NCBI RefSeq assembly: GCF_003986955.1 | Contig: NZ_PIPN01000002.1 | Span: 62,001-126,000 of the forward strand | Length of the DNA: 64,000 bases | Direction of reading: 5' to 3' | DNA from: Aliidiomarina sedimenti | GTDB lineage: Bacteria; Pseudomonadota; Gammaproteobacteria; Enterobacterales; Alteromonadaceae | In this document: piece by piece, positions 8,715 to 19,401 of the stretch | Layout of the letters: the number at the start of each line of letters is the position of its first letter | Numbering within the stretch: the first letter of the stretch is position 1 | The notes under the pieces: generated by a model | Databases searched by the model: none | Told to the model about the DNA's origin: nothing | What the model saw: the letters and a program-made list of their open reading frames with translations, nothing else | Program-made: the position numbers and the translations under genes

Positions 8715-10160
8715 TTAGCCGGTTCCGCCTACTGTCATAGCATCCAGTTTCAACGTCGGTTGGCCCACGCCAACCGGCACGCTCTGTCCATCTTTACCGC
8801 ACACTCCAATACCGGTATCCAACGCTAAATCGTTGCCTATCATGGAGATCTGCTGCATGGATGCCGGCCCGTTGCCTATCAGGGTGGCACCTTTAATCGG
8901 CCGGGTGATTTTACCGTTTTCGATCAAATACGCCTCTGATGCGCTGAAGACAAATTTACCCGAGGTGATATCAACCTGTCCGCCGGCAAAGTAAGGCGCA
9001 TAAATGCCGTTCTTTACTGAACCGATAATTTCATCCGGGCTGTGCTCACCACCCAACATGTAGGTATTGGTCATCCGCGGCATTGGCAAGTGAGCAAAGG
9101 ATTCACGTCGGCCATTCCCGGTTGCAGGCATGCCCATTAAGCGTGCATTCAGTTTATCCTGCATATATCCGACAAGACGGCCGTCTTCGATCAGCACATT
9201 GTGCTGGCTGGGCGTGCCTTCATCATCGACCGATAACGAACCACGCCGGTTTTCCAGGGTCCCGTCGTCTATCACGGTAACCCCTTTCGACGCGACCTGC
9301 TGACCCATTTTACCAGCAAACGCCGACGAACCTTTGCGGTTAAAGTCACCTTCAAGGCCGTGCCCTACAGCTTCATGCAGCAATACACCCGGCCAGCCCG
9401 GTCCCAGGACCACCGGCATTTTACCAGCAGGTGCTTCTTCAGCTTCGAGATTCACCAGCGCCTGACGCACCGCCTCTTCGGCAAAGGCAAAATGGCGCGG
9501 CTGGCCGCGTTCATTGCGCTGAGCAAAATAGTCGTAGGTAAAGCGTCCACCACCACCTGCACTACCGCGTTCACGGCGTCCATTCTGGGTCGCCAGTACA
9601 CTGCAGTTGAGTCGCACTAAAGGACGAATATCGGTGGCTAAAGTGCCATCTGTCGCGACCACCAGAATATGTTCGTATACCGCGGTCAAACTGACCGTGA
9701 CTTCGCTTATTCTCGGGTCCTGCTTCTTCGCATGGCGGTCCACGGCATTCAGAATGTCTATTTTCTGTGTTTCTTTCCACGCTGACAGCGGATTATCCGG
9801 CAGGTACAGGGACGGCGCTGCAGTCGCTGTTAACGCCTGCACGGTTTTTTGTTGTCCCGCTGCGGCAATGCCACGTGCTGCCGCCGCAGTTTGTTTTAGC
9901 GCTGCAGTGGAAATATCGTCGGCGTAGGCGAAACCTGTTTTCTCGCCCTCCACCGCACGCACACCAAGCCCCCGGTCTATCGAGAAACTACCGGATTTAA
10001 CAATACCATCTTCAAGCACCCAGCTTTCATGATGGCTGGACTGCAAATAAATATCAGCATAATCGATACTGCCCTGATACAACTGTGCAAGACCAGACTC
10101 AAGATCAGTCATCGACATCTCGGCTCGATCCAGCAATTGGGCTTTTACTTCATCATGCAT
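8715..10160 (-). CDS. tldD: Metalloprotease subunit TldD
   Basis: Catalytic subunit of the TldD/TldE zinc protease. The 481-residue protein (E. coli TldD: 481) has the modified metal-binding motif [12 protein letters not shown], with His at 262 and 267 and Glu at 263, followed by the family's DDEGTPS and C-terminal [12 protein letters not shown] segments. The ATG at 10160 lies 8 bases inside the end of the upstream nitrilase gene, so both are in the minus-strand operon that runs from mreB through yhdP. Cytoplasmic. The partner pmbA lies beyond darP on the same strand. Confidence 0.96.
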   Translation of the reverse strand: MHDEVKAQLLDRAEMSMTDLESGLAQLYQGSIDYADIYLQSSHHESWVLEDGIVKSGSFSIDRGLGVRAVEGEKTGFAYADDISTAALKQTAAAARGIAAAGQQKTVQALTATAAPSLYLPDNPLSAWKETQKIDILNAVDRHAKKQDPRISEVTVSLTAVYEHILVVATDGTLATDIRPLVRLNCSVLATQNGRRERGSAGGGGRFTYDYFAQRNERGQPRHFAFAEEAVRQALVNLEAEEAPAGKMPVVLGPGWPGVLLHEAVGHGLEGDFNRKGSSAFAGKMGQQVASKGVTVIDDGTLENRRGSLSVDDEGTPSQHNVLIEDGRLVGYMQDKLNARLMGMPATGNGRRESFAHLPMPRMTNTYMLGGEHSPDEIIGSVKNGIYAPYFAGGQVDITSGKFVFSASEAYLIENGKITRPIKGATLIGNGPASMQQISMIGNDLALDTGIGVCGKDGQSVPVGVGQPTLKLDAMTVGGTG

Positions 10161-10977
10161 TTTTAAACGTCACCTTAAATTGATTGTGCGCATCGACGGG
10201 CATTCGGCGGCGAACTTTTTCCAGACTGGATGTGTCCAGTCGTACCGAGCCAACGCCAATGTCGCTACTAATTTCCGTACAAATTTTGCCCCAGGGGTCA
10301 ATGATCATCGAGTGACCCCAGGTCTCACGTCCGTCCGGATGTTCCCCACCCTGATTCGGCGCAATCATATAGCATTGGTTTTCGATCGCTCTTGCCCGCA
10401 ACAGTGGTTGCCAGTGCGCCCGTCCGGTAACCCTGGTAAACGCTGAGGGGAGCACGATAATATCGGCCCCGGCCTGGCGCAGAGCACGAAACTGTTCCGG
10501 AAAGCGCAAGTCATAACAGACCGCCATGCCGATACGGCCAAAAGGTGAATCGACAACGACCAGCTCGTCACCCGGTTTGGTGTACTGAGACTCCCGGTAA
10601 CTACCTGTGCCATCTTCAACCGTGGCATCAAACAAATGAATTTTGTCATAGCGGGCGCGCTGTTCGCCCTGGTCATCGAATAGCAACGAGGCGCCCGCAT
10701 AGCGCTCGCCCGCCTGCAAGGGGATGGTGCCGGCAACTATCCACAATTTATGGGTGCGCGCCAGATCAGCGATAGCATCCTGAATCGGGCCCTTTCCTGG
10801 CTCTTCAGCACGTTGTAACTGGTTCGACTCCCCGGCACCAAAGCTGGCGAAGGCTTCCGGTAAAACAACCAACTGCGGCCGTTCTGCCGGTAATAACTGG
10901 ATCAGGCGTTTTAGCTGGGCAATGTTCTCTTCAGGTTCGTTGCCCGACGTCCATTGAATCACACTAACTTGGGTCAT
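10153..10977 (-). CDS. Carbon-nitrogen hydrolase (Nit1/YbeM-like amidase)
   Basis: Nitrilase-superfamily amidase, probably of the deaminated-glutathione amidase group (Nit1, YbeM), which repairs a transaminase by-product. The exact substrate is inference. The catalytic triad is visible: E41 in [11 protein letters not shown]112 in YDKIHLFDA and C154 in [12 protein letters not shown]. The frame is open to 11001, but I choose the ATG at 10977. It is preceded by GGAG and gives 274 residues starting MTQVSVIQW, where family members begin. The start overlaps the yhdP stop by 14 bases and the end overlaps the tldD start by 8, so it is part of the mre-rng-yhdP-tldD operon. Confidence 0.9.
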   Translation of the reverse strand: MTQVSVIQWTSGNEPEENIAQLKRLIQLLPAERPQLVVLPEAFASFGAGESNQLQRAEEPGKGPIQDAIADLARTHKLWIVAGTIPLQAGERYAGASLLFDDQGEQRARYDKIHLFDATVEDGTGSYRESQYTKPGDELVVVDSPFGRIGMAVCYDLRFPEQFRALRQAGADIIVLPSAFTRVTGRAHWQPLLRARAIENQCYMIAPNQGGEHPDGRETWGHSMIIDPWGKICTEISSDIGVGSVRLDTSSLEKVRRRMPVDAHNQFKVTFKNA

Positions 10978-13900
10978 CTTCGTTCTCCGTCGATTGCTCA
11001 AACTCTATGTCAGGGATATCAACATCCATCTGGTCACGTGCCTCTTCATTTACAACTGGCTGTGAAACCGTTCCGGTAATCGAATATTCTAAACGTGATA
11101 TAACCTGAGCGTCATGTAGCACCCGGTCGATCAGCAATGCGGCAATCCCGGTCGGCGGGTTCACCATCCATGCAACTAACACTGGCAGGCTCGAGGTAAC
11201 TTTAGGTACATACACCAACTGGTAATCCAGTGCTTCACTGACCAGGTTGGTACTGCCACGTACATCCATATCACCAGCCGAACCATTCATACGGGTATTG
11301 TCAGTGTAGACAATACCCTCGTCGATCGTCAGCGTACCGCGAAAGCTGGAGTAAAACATCCCGCGGGCAAATATATCGCGAAAATCGAGTGTTAGTTTAC
11401 GCATCAGGCTTTCCAGGCTGAACAGCGAAAACAAACGGGCCCCGCCGTCACTCACATCACGTAAATAGCCTGACCCGAGCTCCCAGTCGATCTCCCCCGT
11501 CAGACTCTGCTTATTAAACTCAGCCGGCGAACCGTCCCAGTGCAGATCGAATTCAAGCTGGGTACTGGAGTCCCGCACCACAGAACTGGCGCCAAAATCG
11601 GCAAACAGGTTGCCAATGTCATTGACCGCGACCCAGCCTTGCACGCGACTGACGTAACCTGTGCCTCCTTTCTGCCAGCCGCCGGTCATATCCACCTCTG
11701 CGCCCGACCGTCGTATATTCAGGTTCCGTAACTGTTCACCCTCATAGCTGGGGTCAATCGTCGCTTCGATACGCCCAATTTCTTTTTCGTCGTAGCGACA
11801 TAGCTGGCAAACCAGATGGATCGCAGGTAACTGGTCGAAGACGTCTCCAGCTGGGGTTAAATCCACACTCGAAGACTCTGAGTTGTTGTGCTCAACTTTT
11901 TGCAGGCTAAGATAATCCGCGCGAACAGCAATCGGCTGTTGCGGGTCGTGCGGAAGCATCATCGCCACCCGGCCTGAATCCGAAATAAGGTCGAAACTAA
12001 GGCCCACGTCGTCGGACTGGCCACTAAGCTGAACATCCTCCAGCTGCTGACCCACAAGACTGAGCTGCTGAATACGGCCACTAAGCTGGTTCAACCCTGG
12101 CAGACGCCACGGTATACCGGCACGGTCGCCCGTCCCCTGGGGGGCGGCTAGCAACGCATTGCGAATGGCAAGCCATGAGCTGACATCCAGTTCGTCCAAA
12201 TCAAGATACAGCGCAAGCCCCTGGTCATTCAGTGCCGGACCCCGTTCTGGTGTCTCACCCAGTTCCACCAGCGCGCGGCTAAATGTTTTCTCGCCAAGCG
12301 GGAGCGCTCCTTCAAAGCGCAGCAATGATGGCCATAATGCGGTTACCATCATCTGTTCATGATCACCACGAATATTGACATCAAAGTAGTCACCCGCTGC
12401 ACGTTCAGCTCCTAAAGGAGCAGGCAACTCCATCGTCAACTGATCGAGCATCGTTCGCATCGCCCAGCGATAACTGAATCCGTCGTCGATAAAGCGCAAC
12501 GCAAGCGTTGCGTCACTGCGCACATCGCCATCCACAAACTCATCCAGCCACTGCGCGTCCAACTGGCGGTGAATAAATTCAGCAGGCCACTCGCCCGCCA
12601 CAGTTACATCAAGGCCGTACCCCTTGTCAGCTTCCTGCTCAAAAGGAGCGCCAGCCAGCGACAGTTGCAACGGTAAGTTATAGACTTCCGCCGTTACCGA
12701 CTCAGCGTCGAGCTGATCATCGTCAAAGTTGAAACGGCCTTCGAGATTATTCAGCGTCATGCCAATCGGCTCAATCAATAACTGCTGGCCGCTAAAATCG
12801 ACATGCCCTGCAACATGTATACGAGGGTCCTCACTCTGATCCTGCGCAGCAGCAAACAGCGGGATCTGTAATTCCACTTCACCGTAAAAGCTGTCCTCGG
12901 AATGCAACCGCTGCAATGCGGCTCCGACTGTTTTCTGTAGTGGACTGTCCATAAACAGTTCGCGCGCAGCAACACCGGTTGAGCGGGCTTTCGCGTTTAT
13001 TCTCAGCCAGCGTTGCGGCAACATTAAATCACTGATTTGTGCATCTACTTCGAGCACCTCAGTGCCACCCAAACTGCCGCCTTCAGCCAGCATACGCAAT
13101 GCATGGTCGCGGAATTCGATGGTCATCGCAGTATCTGTAACCATCGGCCAGTCCGGTCGAAAACGGAAATCCAGCGGGCTTGCCTGCAAGCTCGCCAGGA
13201 AAACACCGTCATTCTGATAATACGGAAAGGTTTCTAAAGCGCCACGCCAGAGCAAGGACATTTTGTTAACCTCACCGTCGACAATGGCGTCACGCAAATA
13301 GTCTGTCAGCCGCGGTCCCAGCTGCAGTGGCAGTAGTTCAAGTGCATCAGCTACCGCAAGTTGCGCGCCGTCTCCACTCAACCACCATTCCACAGCAGGC
13401 ACACCATCACCTTCCCGGGTCAGGGTAAACTGCTGATTGAACGCTACATCGGCAAGCCGCACCCGGCCTTCCGGTAGGGCAACACGCCAACCGTCGTTTA
13501 GTCGCTCCCAGTAACCCTGCCAGTGGATACGCGACAACTGTTGAGTGTTGCTAAAGGTGGCCGGGGAGACCAGTGCAACGTTTTCCCCGGACAGACGGTA
13601 GGCGCCCCGTTTAAGGTCACTCCAGAAATCGAAACTAAGGCCTTGCAGGCCCGGAACTCCTCGATGCGATTGCCAGCGAATGTTGTCGGCGCTGGCGAAG
13701 AAACTCCACTCCAGTGCAGGGCTTAGTCTGACCTGTACATCATTCACCACGCCCGCAGGTTTGATCCCTGCAAACCAGTCACGAATTTGCGCACCCGGTG
13801 AGCCAAATAAGCTCCACAGCGGTGCGGTATCACTGAAAACAAGGTTATGTAAATTCCAGGTATGTTGACCGTCCTGGAAATGCCAGCGCACAGAGTCCAC

Positions 13901-14848
13901 CGGCCATTCACTGTCATCGACGCGGAAGGTTAAGGGTTCACTGTTCATCAGCCAGCCGTTGTCTTGCGGCCAGATCCCCCAGGTTACCGGGCTCGATACC
14001 AGTTGATGATCACGTCCGTCGCGCTGCCACTGCAGCACATTTTCGCCAAAGTGCACCTGACCATTCCCCAGGCGTCCCTGATCAAAGTCAAACCAGGCCC
14101 GCACATTCAATTCGGCGCGGCTGATATCGACGCCGGCAATAACCGCTTCAAGCCAGGGTGACATATCCAGTTGCTCAGCTTCCAGATAGAGCTCACCACG
14201 CATGGTCAGGAAGTGGTCACCTTCGACATCCAGAATAAAGTTCAGGTTATCTGCAGTTACATCAGACACCCGCACTCGCCCACGACCCTGACGCCGATCG
14301 ACACGGTTAACCCAACTGAGTTGCTCAATATAAAGGGTTCTGCCGCTCCCTTCCTGGTTGCGCAAATTGATTTGGGACTCTACGACCTGAAACTGTTCCA
14401 GTTGCTCCAGCAACAAACCCTCTAGCGCATCGAGCAACGGCAGCTCGCCGCTAGCTGGGTCGCTGAAATCAATCAGATAATCAACGTTCACCCCTTCCAG
14501 CACAAAGTCGTCCAGCTGCCATTGCCAGTTCCACAGGCTCTGCCACAAATTAACCACTAAATGCGTTCGCCCAACATGCAGGGTAAAGGGCTGAGCCTGA
14601 TCCACCGTGACACTCACGTCCTGCAATACCAGCGAGGGGCCGAAGGTTGACCAGTCCGCTGCCAGGGCACCGATTTCCACGCGTTGTCCGTAGCGCTCTT
14701 CAATCAGCGATTCGATATCGCTGCGGTAGTGGTCAAGGTAGGGCAAACTATAACGCACGCCGCTTAATACTACCGCCGCGAGCACCAGCAAGATGGCCAA
14801 CATCAGCCATAATTTGCGCACTGTGAAATGGAGAATTCTTCGCACCAT
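10964..14848 (-). CDS. yhdP: AsmA-like envelope protein YhdP
   Basis: Very large AsmA/TamB-like protein. In E. coli YhdP, together with TamB and YdbH, carries phospholipids across the periplasm to the outer membrane. The 1294-residue product (E. coli 1266) has one N-terminal membrane anchor (about residues 14-34) and a long periplasmic beta-rich body with DUF3971 and C-terminal AsmA-type segments (LVYVPKVTSSLPVLVAWMVN near the end). The start ATG lies one base after the rng stop. Its place between rng and tldD is the E. coli order, which supports the name. The acidic tail extends past the conserved region. Confidence 0.93.
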   Translation of the reverse strand: MVRRILHFTVRKLWLMLAILLVLAAVVLSGVRYSLPYLDHYRSDIESLIEERYGQRVEIGALAADWSTFGPSLVLQDVSVTVDQAQPFTLHVGRTHLVVNLWQSLWNWQWQLDDFVLEGVNVDYLIDFSDPASGELPLLDALEGLLLEQLEQFQVVESQINLRNQEGSGRTLYIEQLSWVNRVDRRQGRGRVRVSDVTADNLNFILDVEGDHFLTMRGELYLEAEQLDMSPWLEAVIAGVDISRAELNVRAWFDFDQGRLGNGQVHFGENVLQWQRDGRDHQLVSSPVTWGIWPQDNGWLMNSEPLTFRVDDSEWPVDSVRWHFQDGQHTWNLHNLVFSDTAPLWSLFGSPGAQIRDWFAGIKPAGVVNDVQVRLSPALEWSFFASADNIRWQSHRGVPGLQGLSFDFWSDLKRGAYRLSGENVALVSPATFSNTQQLSRIHWQGYWERLNDGWRVALPEGRVRLADVAFNQQFTLTREGDGVPAVEWWLSGDGAQLAVADALELLPLQLGPRLTDYLRDAIVDGEVNKMSLLWRGALETFPYYQNDGVFLASLQASPLDFRFRPDWPMVTDTAMTIEFRDHALRMLAEGGSLGGTEVLEVDAQISDLMLPQRWLRINAKARSTGVAARELFMDSPLQKTVGAALQRLHSEDSFYGEVELQIPLFAAAQDQSEDPRIHVAGHVDFSGQQLLIEPIGMTLNNLEGRFNFDDDQLDAESVTAEVYNLPLQLSLAGAPFEQEADKGYGLDVTVAGEWPAEFIHRQLDAQWLDEFVDGDVRSDATLALRFIDDGFSYRWAMRTMLDQLTMELPAPLGAERAAGDYFDVNIRGDHEQMMVTALWPSLLRFEGALPLGEKTFSRALVELGETPERGPALNDQGLALYLDLDELDVSSWLAIRNALLAAPQGTGDRAGIPWRLPGLNQLSGRIQQLSLVGQQLEDVQLSGQSDDVGLSFDLISDSGRVAMMLPHDPQQPIAVRADYLSLQKVEHNNSESSSVDLTPAGDVFDQLPAIHLVCQLCRYDEKEIGRIEATIDPSYEGEQLRNLNIRRSGAEVDMTGGWQKGGTGYVSRVQGWVAVNDIGNLFADFGASSVVRDSSTQLEFDLHWDGSPAEFNKQSLTGEIDWELGSGYLRDVSDGGARLFSLFSLESLMRKLTLDFRDIFARGMFYSSFRGTLTIDEGIVYTDNTRMNGSAGDMDVRGSTNLVSEALDYQLVYVPKVTSSLPVLVAWMVNPPTGIAALLIDRVLHDAQVISRLEYSITGTVSQPVVNEEARDQMDVDIPDIEFEQSTENEDDPS

Positions 14849-14849
14849 A

Positions 14850-16319
14850 CTACATCATAACCACATCGAACTGCTCTTGGTGGTAAAGGGGCTCGACCTG
14901 AACTTTAACCTGTTTACCGACAAATACCTCGAGCTCTGCTAATGCATGCGACTCCTCGTTGAGCAAGCCTTCTGACACAGCGGCTGAGGCGTACACAACA
15001 AACTGGTCGGCGTCATAGGCACGGTTGACGCGGACAATTTCACGCATGATTTCGTAGCATACGGTTTCCACCGTTTTCATCGTGCCGCGGCCCTGACATA
15101 CAGGGCATTCCGAGGAAAGCACGTGCTCCAGACTTTCACGGGTTCGTTTACGGGTCATTTCGACCAGACCTAAACTGGTAAAGCCATTGATCGTGGTCTT
15201 CGCGCGGTCTTTCGCCAACGCCTGTTCCAGGCTGTGTAGCACACGACGCTTATGGTCTTCATTCTGCATATCGATAAAGTCGATAATAATAATGCCACCA
15301 AGGTTGCGCAGTCTGAGCTGCCGGGCGATCGCCTGGGTTGCTTCGGTGTTGGTGTTAAAAATAGTTTCTGCGAGATTACGGTGTCCGACAAAGGCACCGG
15401 TATTGATATCAATGGTGGTCATGGCTTCAGTCTGATCGATTATCAGGCTGCCACCCGACTTTAGATTAACCTTGCGGTCGAGGGCACGCTGGATCTCATT
15501 TTCAATATCGAAAATATCAAAAATAGGCCGTTCGCCTTCGTAAGATTCAAGGGCATCTTTCAGTTCCGGAATAAACTCGTCAACGAAGTCTTTTAACTGC
15601 TCATAGCTCAATTTGGAATCGACACGAATGCGTTCGATCTGGCCACCGACAAAATCACGCAATACCCGTGCGCCCAGATTGAGATCCTGGTAAAGCACGC
15701 CGCCCTTACTAAATCGCTTCTTTCGTTCCTTAATCTTTTCCCACAAACGGCGCAAAAAGCGTGCGTCCTGTTGCAGTTCGTCATCACCCACGCCTTCTGC
15801 GGCGGTGCGGACAATAAACCCAAGCTGTTCATCAACAACTTCTTTTACCTGCTGTTTAAGTCGGTCACGTTCCCCCTCGTCATCGATACGCTGCGACACG
15901 CCTACGTGATTCGAACGCGGGGTCAGGACCAGGTAGCGGGACGGAATGGTGATATCCGTCGTCAACCTTGCTCCCTTAGTGCCCAGAGGGTCTTTCACCA
16001 CCTGCACCATGATGTATTGCCCCTGCCTGACTAAACTGGAGATATCCCGTGCAGGCAGCTGCTCGCGGTCAAGCTCTTCGACCTGGTCAATGTGGGTAAT
16101 AATGTCCGATGCATGCAGAAACGCGGCCTTTTCCAGCCCAATATCGACGAACGCAGCTTGCATACCGGGTAGCACTCTGGCCACTTTCCCCATATACACA
16201 TTGCCCACCAGCCCGCGACGCGCTTCCCGTTCAATATGGATTTCCTGCAGAATGCCGTTCTCGACCAGAGCGACCCGGGTTTCACTCGGGGTGACGTTAA
16301 TCAGTATTTCTGCGCTCAT
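14850..16319 (-). CDS. rng: Ribonuclease G
   Basis: Endoribonuclease of the RNase E/G family that matures the 5' end of 16S rRNA and takes part in mRNA decay. The 489-residue protein equals E. coli RNase G in length. It has an N-terminal S1 RNA-binding domain (from about residue 38), the DNase-I-like catalytic core with metal-binding aspartates in TTIDINTG and IIIIDFIDM, and the zinc-link motif CPVCQGRG near residue 410. It lacks the long C-terminal scaffold that would mark it as RNase E. The start ATG overlaps the maf stop (ATGA), continuing the mreBCD-maf-rng operon. Confidence 0.96.
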   Translation of the reverse strand: MSAEILINVTPSETRVALVENGILQEIHIEREARRGLVGNVYMGKVARVLPGMQAAFVDIGLEKAAFLHASDIITHIDQVEELDREQLPARDISSLVRQGQYIMVQVVKDPLGTKGARLTTDITIPSRYLVLTPRSNHVGVSQRIDDEGERDRLKQQVKEVVDEQLGFIVRTAAEGVGDDELQQDARFLRRLWEKIKERKKRFSKGGVLYQDLNLGARVLRDFVGGQIERIRVDSKLSYEQLKDFVDEFIPELKDALESYEGERPIFDIFDIENEIQRALDRKVNLKSGGSLIIDQTEAMTTIDINTGAFVGHRNLAETIFNTNTEATQAIARQLRLRNLGGIIIIDFIDMQNEDHKRRVLHSLEQALAKDRAKTTINGFTSLGLVEMTRKRTRESLEHVLSSECPVCQGRGTMKTVETVCYEIMREIVRVNRAYDADQFVVYASAAVSEGLLNEESHALAELEVFVGKQVKVQVEPLYHQEQFDVVMM

Positions 16320-16891
16320 TGGCTATCCTCTGCAAGTCGCTTAATCAATTGGTCCGTTTCATACAGTGGCAGTCCGACCACCGCAAAGTAGCTACCCCGG
16401 ATAAATTCGACAAACTTACCTGCGTACCCCTGAATACCATAGCCACCCGCCTTGTCCGTGGGTTCACCTGTGGTCCAGTAGTGCTCAGCTTCGTCGCTAC
16501 TAATCTGACGAAAACGAATTTCGGTGGTCACCAGGTCATGTAGCTGGCGGTCACCGTCATCCACACATACCGCGGTCATCACCTGATGAGCGCGCCCGCT
16601 GAGACGGCTAAACATTTGCAGAAAATGCGTTTTATCACGTGGCTTTTCCAAAATGTCACCGTCAACGACAACTATAGTATCGGCACCAATAACGATGCCT
16701 GCAGTGCTTTCGCGCAGAGGCAACCCGGCAGACGCTTTGCTGCAGGCCAGACGTGACACGTAGGCATGAGCAGCTTCGTCATCCTGCGGTATTTCAGGCA
16801 CGTGGGGGCGGATAACTGAAAAGGGGTACTGCAGCAACTGTAGTAATTCATAGCGTCGCGGCGAACCGGACGCCAGGTAGAGAGGTTTCAT
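16316..16891 (-). CDS. maf: Maf family nucleoside triphosphate pyrophosphatase (YhdE-like)
   Basis: House-cleaning pyrophosphatase; the YhdE branch, found next to rng and mreD, hydrolyses dTTP, UTP and some modified pyrimidine nucleotides. I take the ATG at 16891 (191 residues, starting MKPLYLASGSPRR, the conserved Maf N-terminus with the SGSPRR phosphate-binding motif) and not the frame-open start 16 codons upstream inside mreD. The catalytic aspartate region is VIGADTIVVVDG. It overlaps the mreD stop by four bases and rng by four bases. Confidence 0.94.
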   Translation of the reverse strand: MKPLYLASGSPRRYELLQLLQYPFSVIRPHVPEIPQDDEAAHAYVSRLACSKASAGLPLRESTAGIVIGADTIVVVDGDILEKPRDKTHFLQMFSRLSGRAHQVMTAVCVDDGDRQLHDLVTTEIRFRQISSDEAEHYWTTGEPTDKAGGYGIQGYAGKFVEFIRGSYFAVVGLPLYETDQLIKRLAEDSQ

Positions 16892-17373
16892 GCGACTCCA
16901 AAACGACGGCGAACTTTCCTCATTACCAAGAACAACCAAGGCCAGATAATTGCGGAGCTAACCGCCGGTAGAAAATAGTTACTCTGTAAACTGGCGTTAC
17001 TTACGTAGTATTCGACCAGATAAACAATTGAGCGTTCAATCATGACCATAAGACCGACGAACAATGCTTGCTGTGACAACGAGAAATTGCGGATACGTTT
17101 ATAGTGATGCGCAAAAATATAGCCTACAAATGACATCCCGGCGGCGTGGATACCGAGCGTGGACCCGAGCAGTACATCCATTAACAGACCGATAATGAAA
17201 CAGGTTCCGATATTCACCCGGTTGGGAACAGCCATCACCCAATACAACAGAATCATCATCGACCATTCCGGCCGCCACGCTTGCAAGCCAGCTGACATCG
17301 GCATGACCGAAAGCACCAGTCCCATCATCAACGCGGCATTAATCGCCATCCGCTGAGAAAAACGTGAGGTCAT
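16888..17373 (-). CDS. mreD: Rod shape-determining protein MreD
   Basis: Integral inner-membrane protein of the Rod complex, with MreB, MreC, RodA and PBP2, needed for rod shape. The 161-residue protein (E. coli 162) is almost entirely hydrophobic, with about five or six predicted membrane helices. The ATG at 17373 overlaps the mreC stop in an ATGA and gives the conserved short N-terminus. The longer frame back to 17436 lies inside mreC and is rejected. Confidence 0.94.
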   Translation of the reverse strand: MTSRFSQRMAINAALMMGLVLSVMPMSAGLQAWRPEWSMMILLYWVMAVPNRVNIGTCFIIGLLMDVLLGSTLGIHAAGMSFVGYIFAHHYKRIRNFSLSQQALFVGLMVMIERSIVYLVEYYVSNASLQSNYFLPAVSSAIIWPWLFLVMRKVRRRFGVA

Positions 17374-18242
17374 TGCCCTGCCTCCTCGAGTAACTCTGGT
17401 ATTGCCGAAGGTGCGTGTTCTCCATCGGCTGGCCACAACAGCAGAACCATCCGTATTCTGTCCAGCTGCGCCACCGGACGGGCATCGACCTGTGCAAACG
17501 GGAATGATTCGTCACGCCGGATACGGGTAATCTCTGCAACCGGATACCCTTCAGGAAAGACACCACCCAGAGAGGAAGAAAACAATAACTCACCTTCTTC
17601 TAAATCGGTGGAATGTGGTACATGCATAAGTTCCAGGCGTTCGGTCTCTCCGACCCCCTGGGCAACAACCCGGATGCCGGAGATGCGTGACCGCGTTGGT
17701 AAGCCATGACTCGGGTCTGAAATAAGAATAACCCGCGAGGTGCTAACCCCCACACTGCTGATCTGGCCCACAATGCCCTGATCATCAATCACTGGCTGAC
17801 CCAGGTAGGCGCCATGTAACAGGCCTTTGTTAATAACAACCTGCTGACTAAAAGGGTCCGAATCCACAGCAATGACTTCAGCCACCATCCGGGTGGTATC
17901 CAAATCCGATTCGCTTGAAAGCAGGCTTCGCAGGCGTTGATTCTCAGTCGCGAGGAAGTCAAAGCGCTGTACCACGCCCTGTAACTCCAGCATCTCTCGC
18001 TTTAACTGCGCATTTTCGCGACTTAGCGAGCGCCGGGTACGAACACTTTCGTACACCCCTTGTAGCAGTTGCTCGGGTACTGCTGCAAGGTACTGAACCG
18101 GGCTGACCGCTGAATTGAGGACCATCCGTACCTGCTGCATCGCCCCCATGCGTAAATCAAGAATCAAAAGCAAAAACGCCAGCACTAAGGCTAGCGTTAG
18201 ACGCCCTTTAAGGGAGATCGGTTGATTAAAGAGCTGGTTCAC
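17370..18242 (-). CDS. mreC: Rod shape-determining protein MreC
   Basis: Bitopic membrane protein linking cytoplasmic MreB to periplasmic wall synthases. The 290-residue product has an N-terminal membrane helix (about residues 13-30), a coiled coil (about 60-105) and the two beta-barrel domains typical of MreC (for example VINKGLLHGAYLGQPVIDD). It starts with GTG, with the mreB stop two bases upstream. It is shorter than E. coli MreC (367), mainly at the C-terminus, which is variable in the family. Confidence 0.95.
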   Translation of the reverse strand: MNQLFNQPISLKGRLTLALVLAFLLLILDLRMGAMQQVRMVLNSAVSPVQYLAAVPEQLLQGVYESVRTRRSLSRENAQLKREMLELQGVVQRFDFLATENQRLRSLLSSESDLDTTRMVAEVIAVDSDPFSQQVVINKGLLHGAYLGQPVIDDQGIVGQISSVGVSTSRVILISDPSHGLPTRSRISGIRVVAQGVGETERLELMHVPHSTDLEEGELLFSSSLGGVFPEGYPVAEITRIRRDESFPFAQVDARPVAQLDRIRMVLLLWPADGEHAPSAIPELLEEAGQ

Positions 18243-18244
18243 AA

Positions 18245-19300
<1,056 letters not shown>

Positions 19301-19401
19301 CTAAAATAATCTGTGTATTAAAACCGGCGTAACTGTAGCAGGCCAACGGGTAGCTAACAAGCGACCAGCAAGGCGGATACCCCCCTTGCCGGAGAAATAA
19401 A

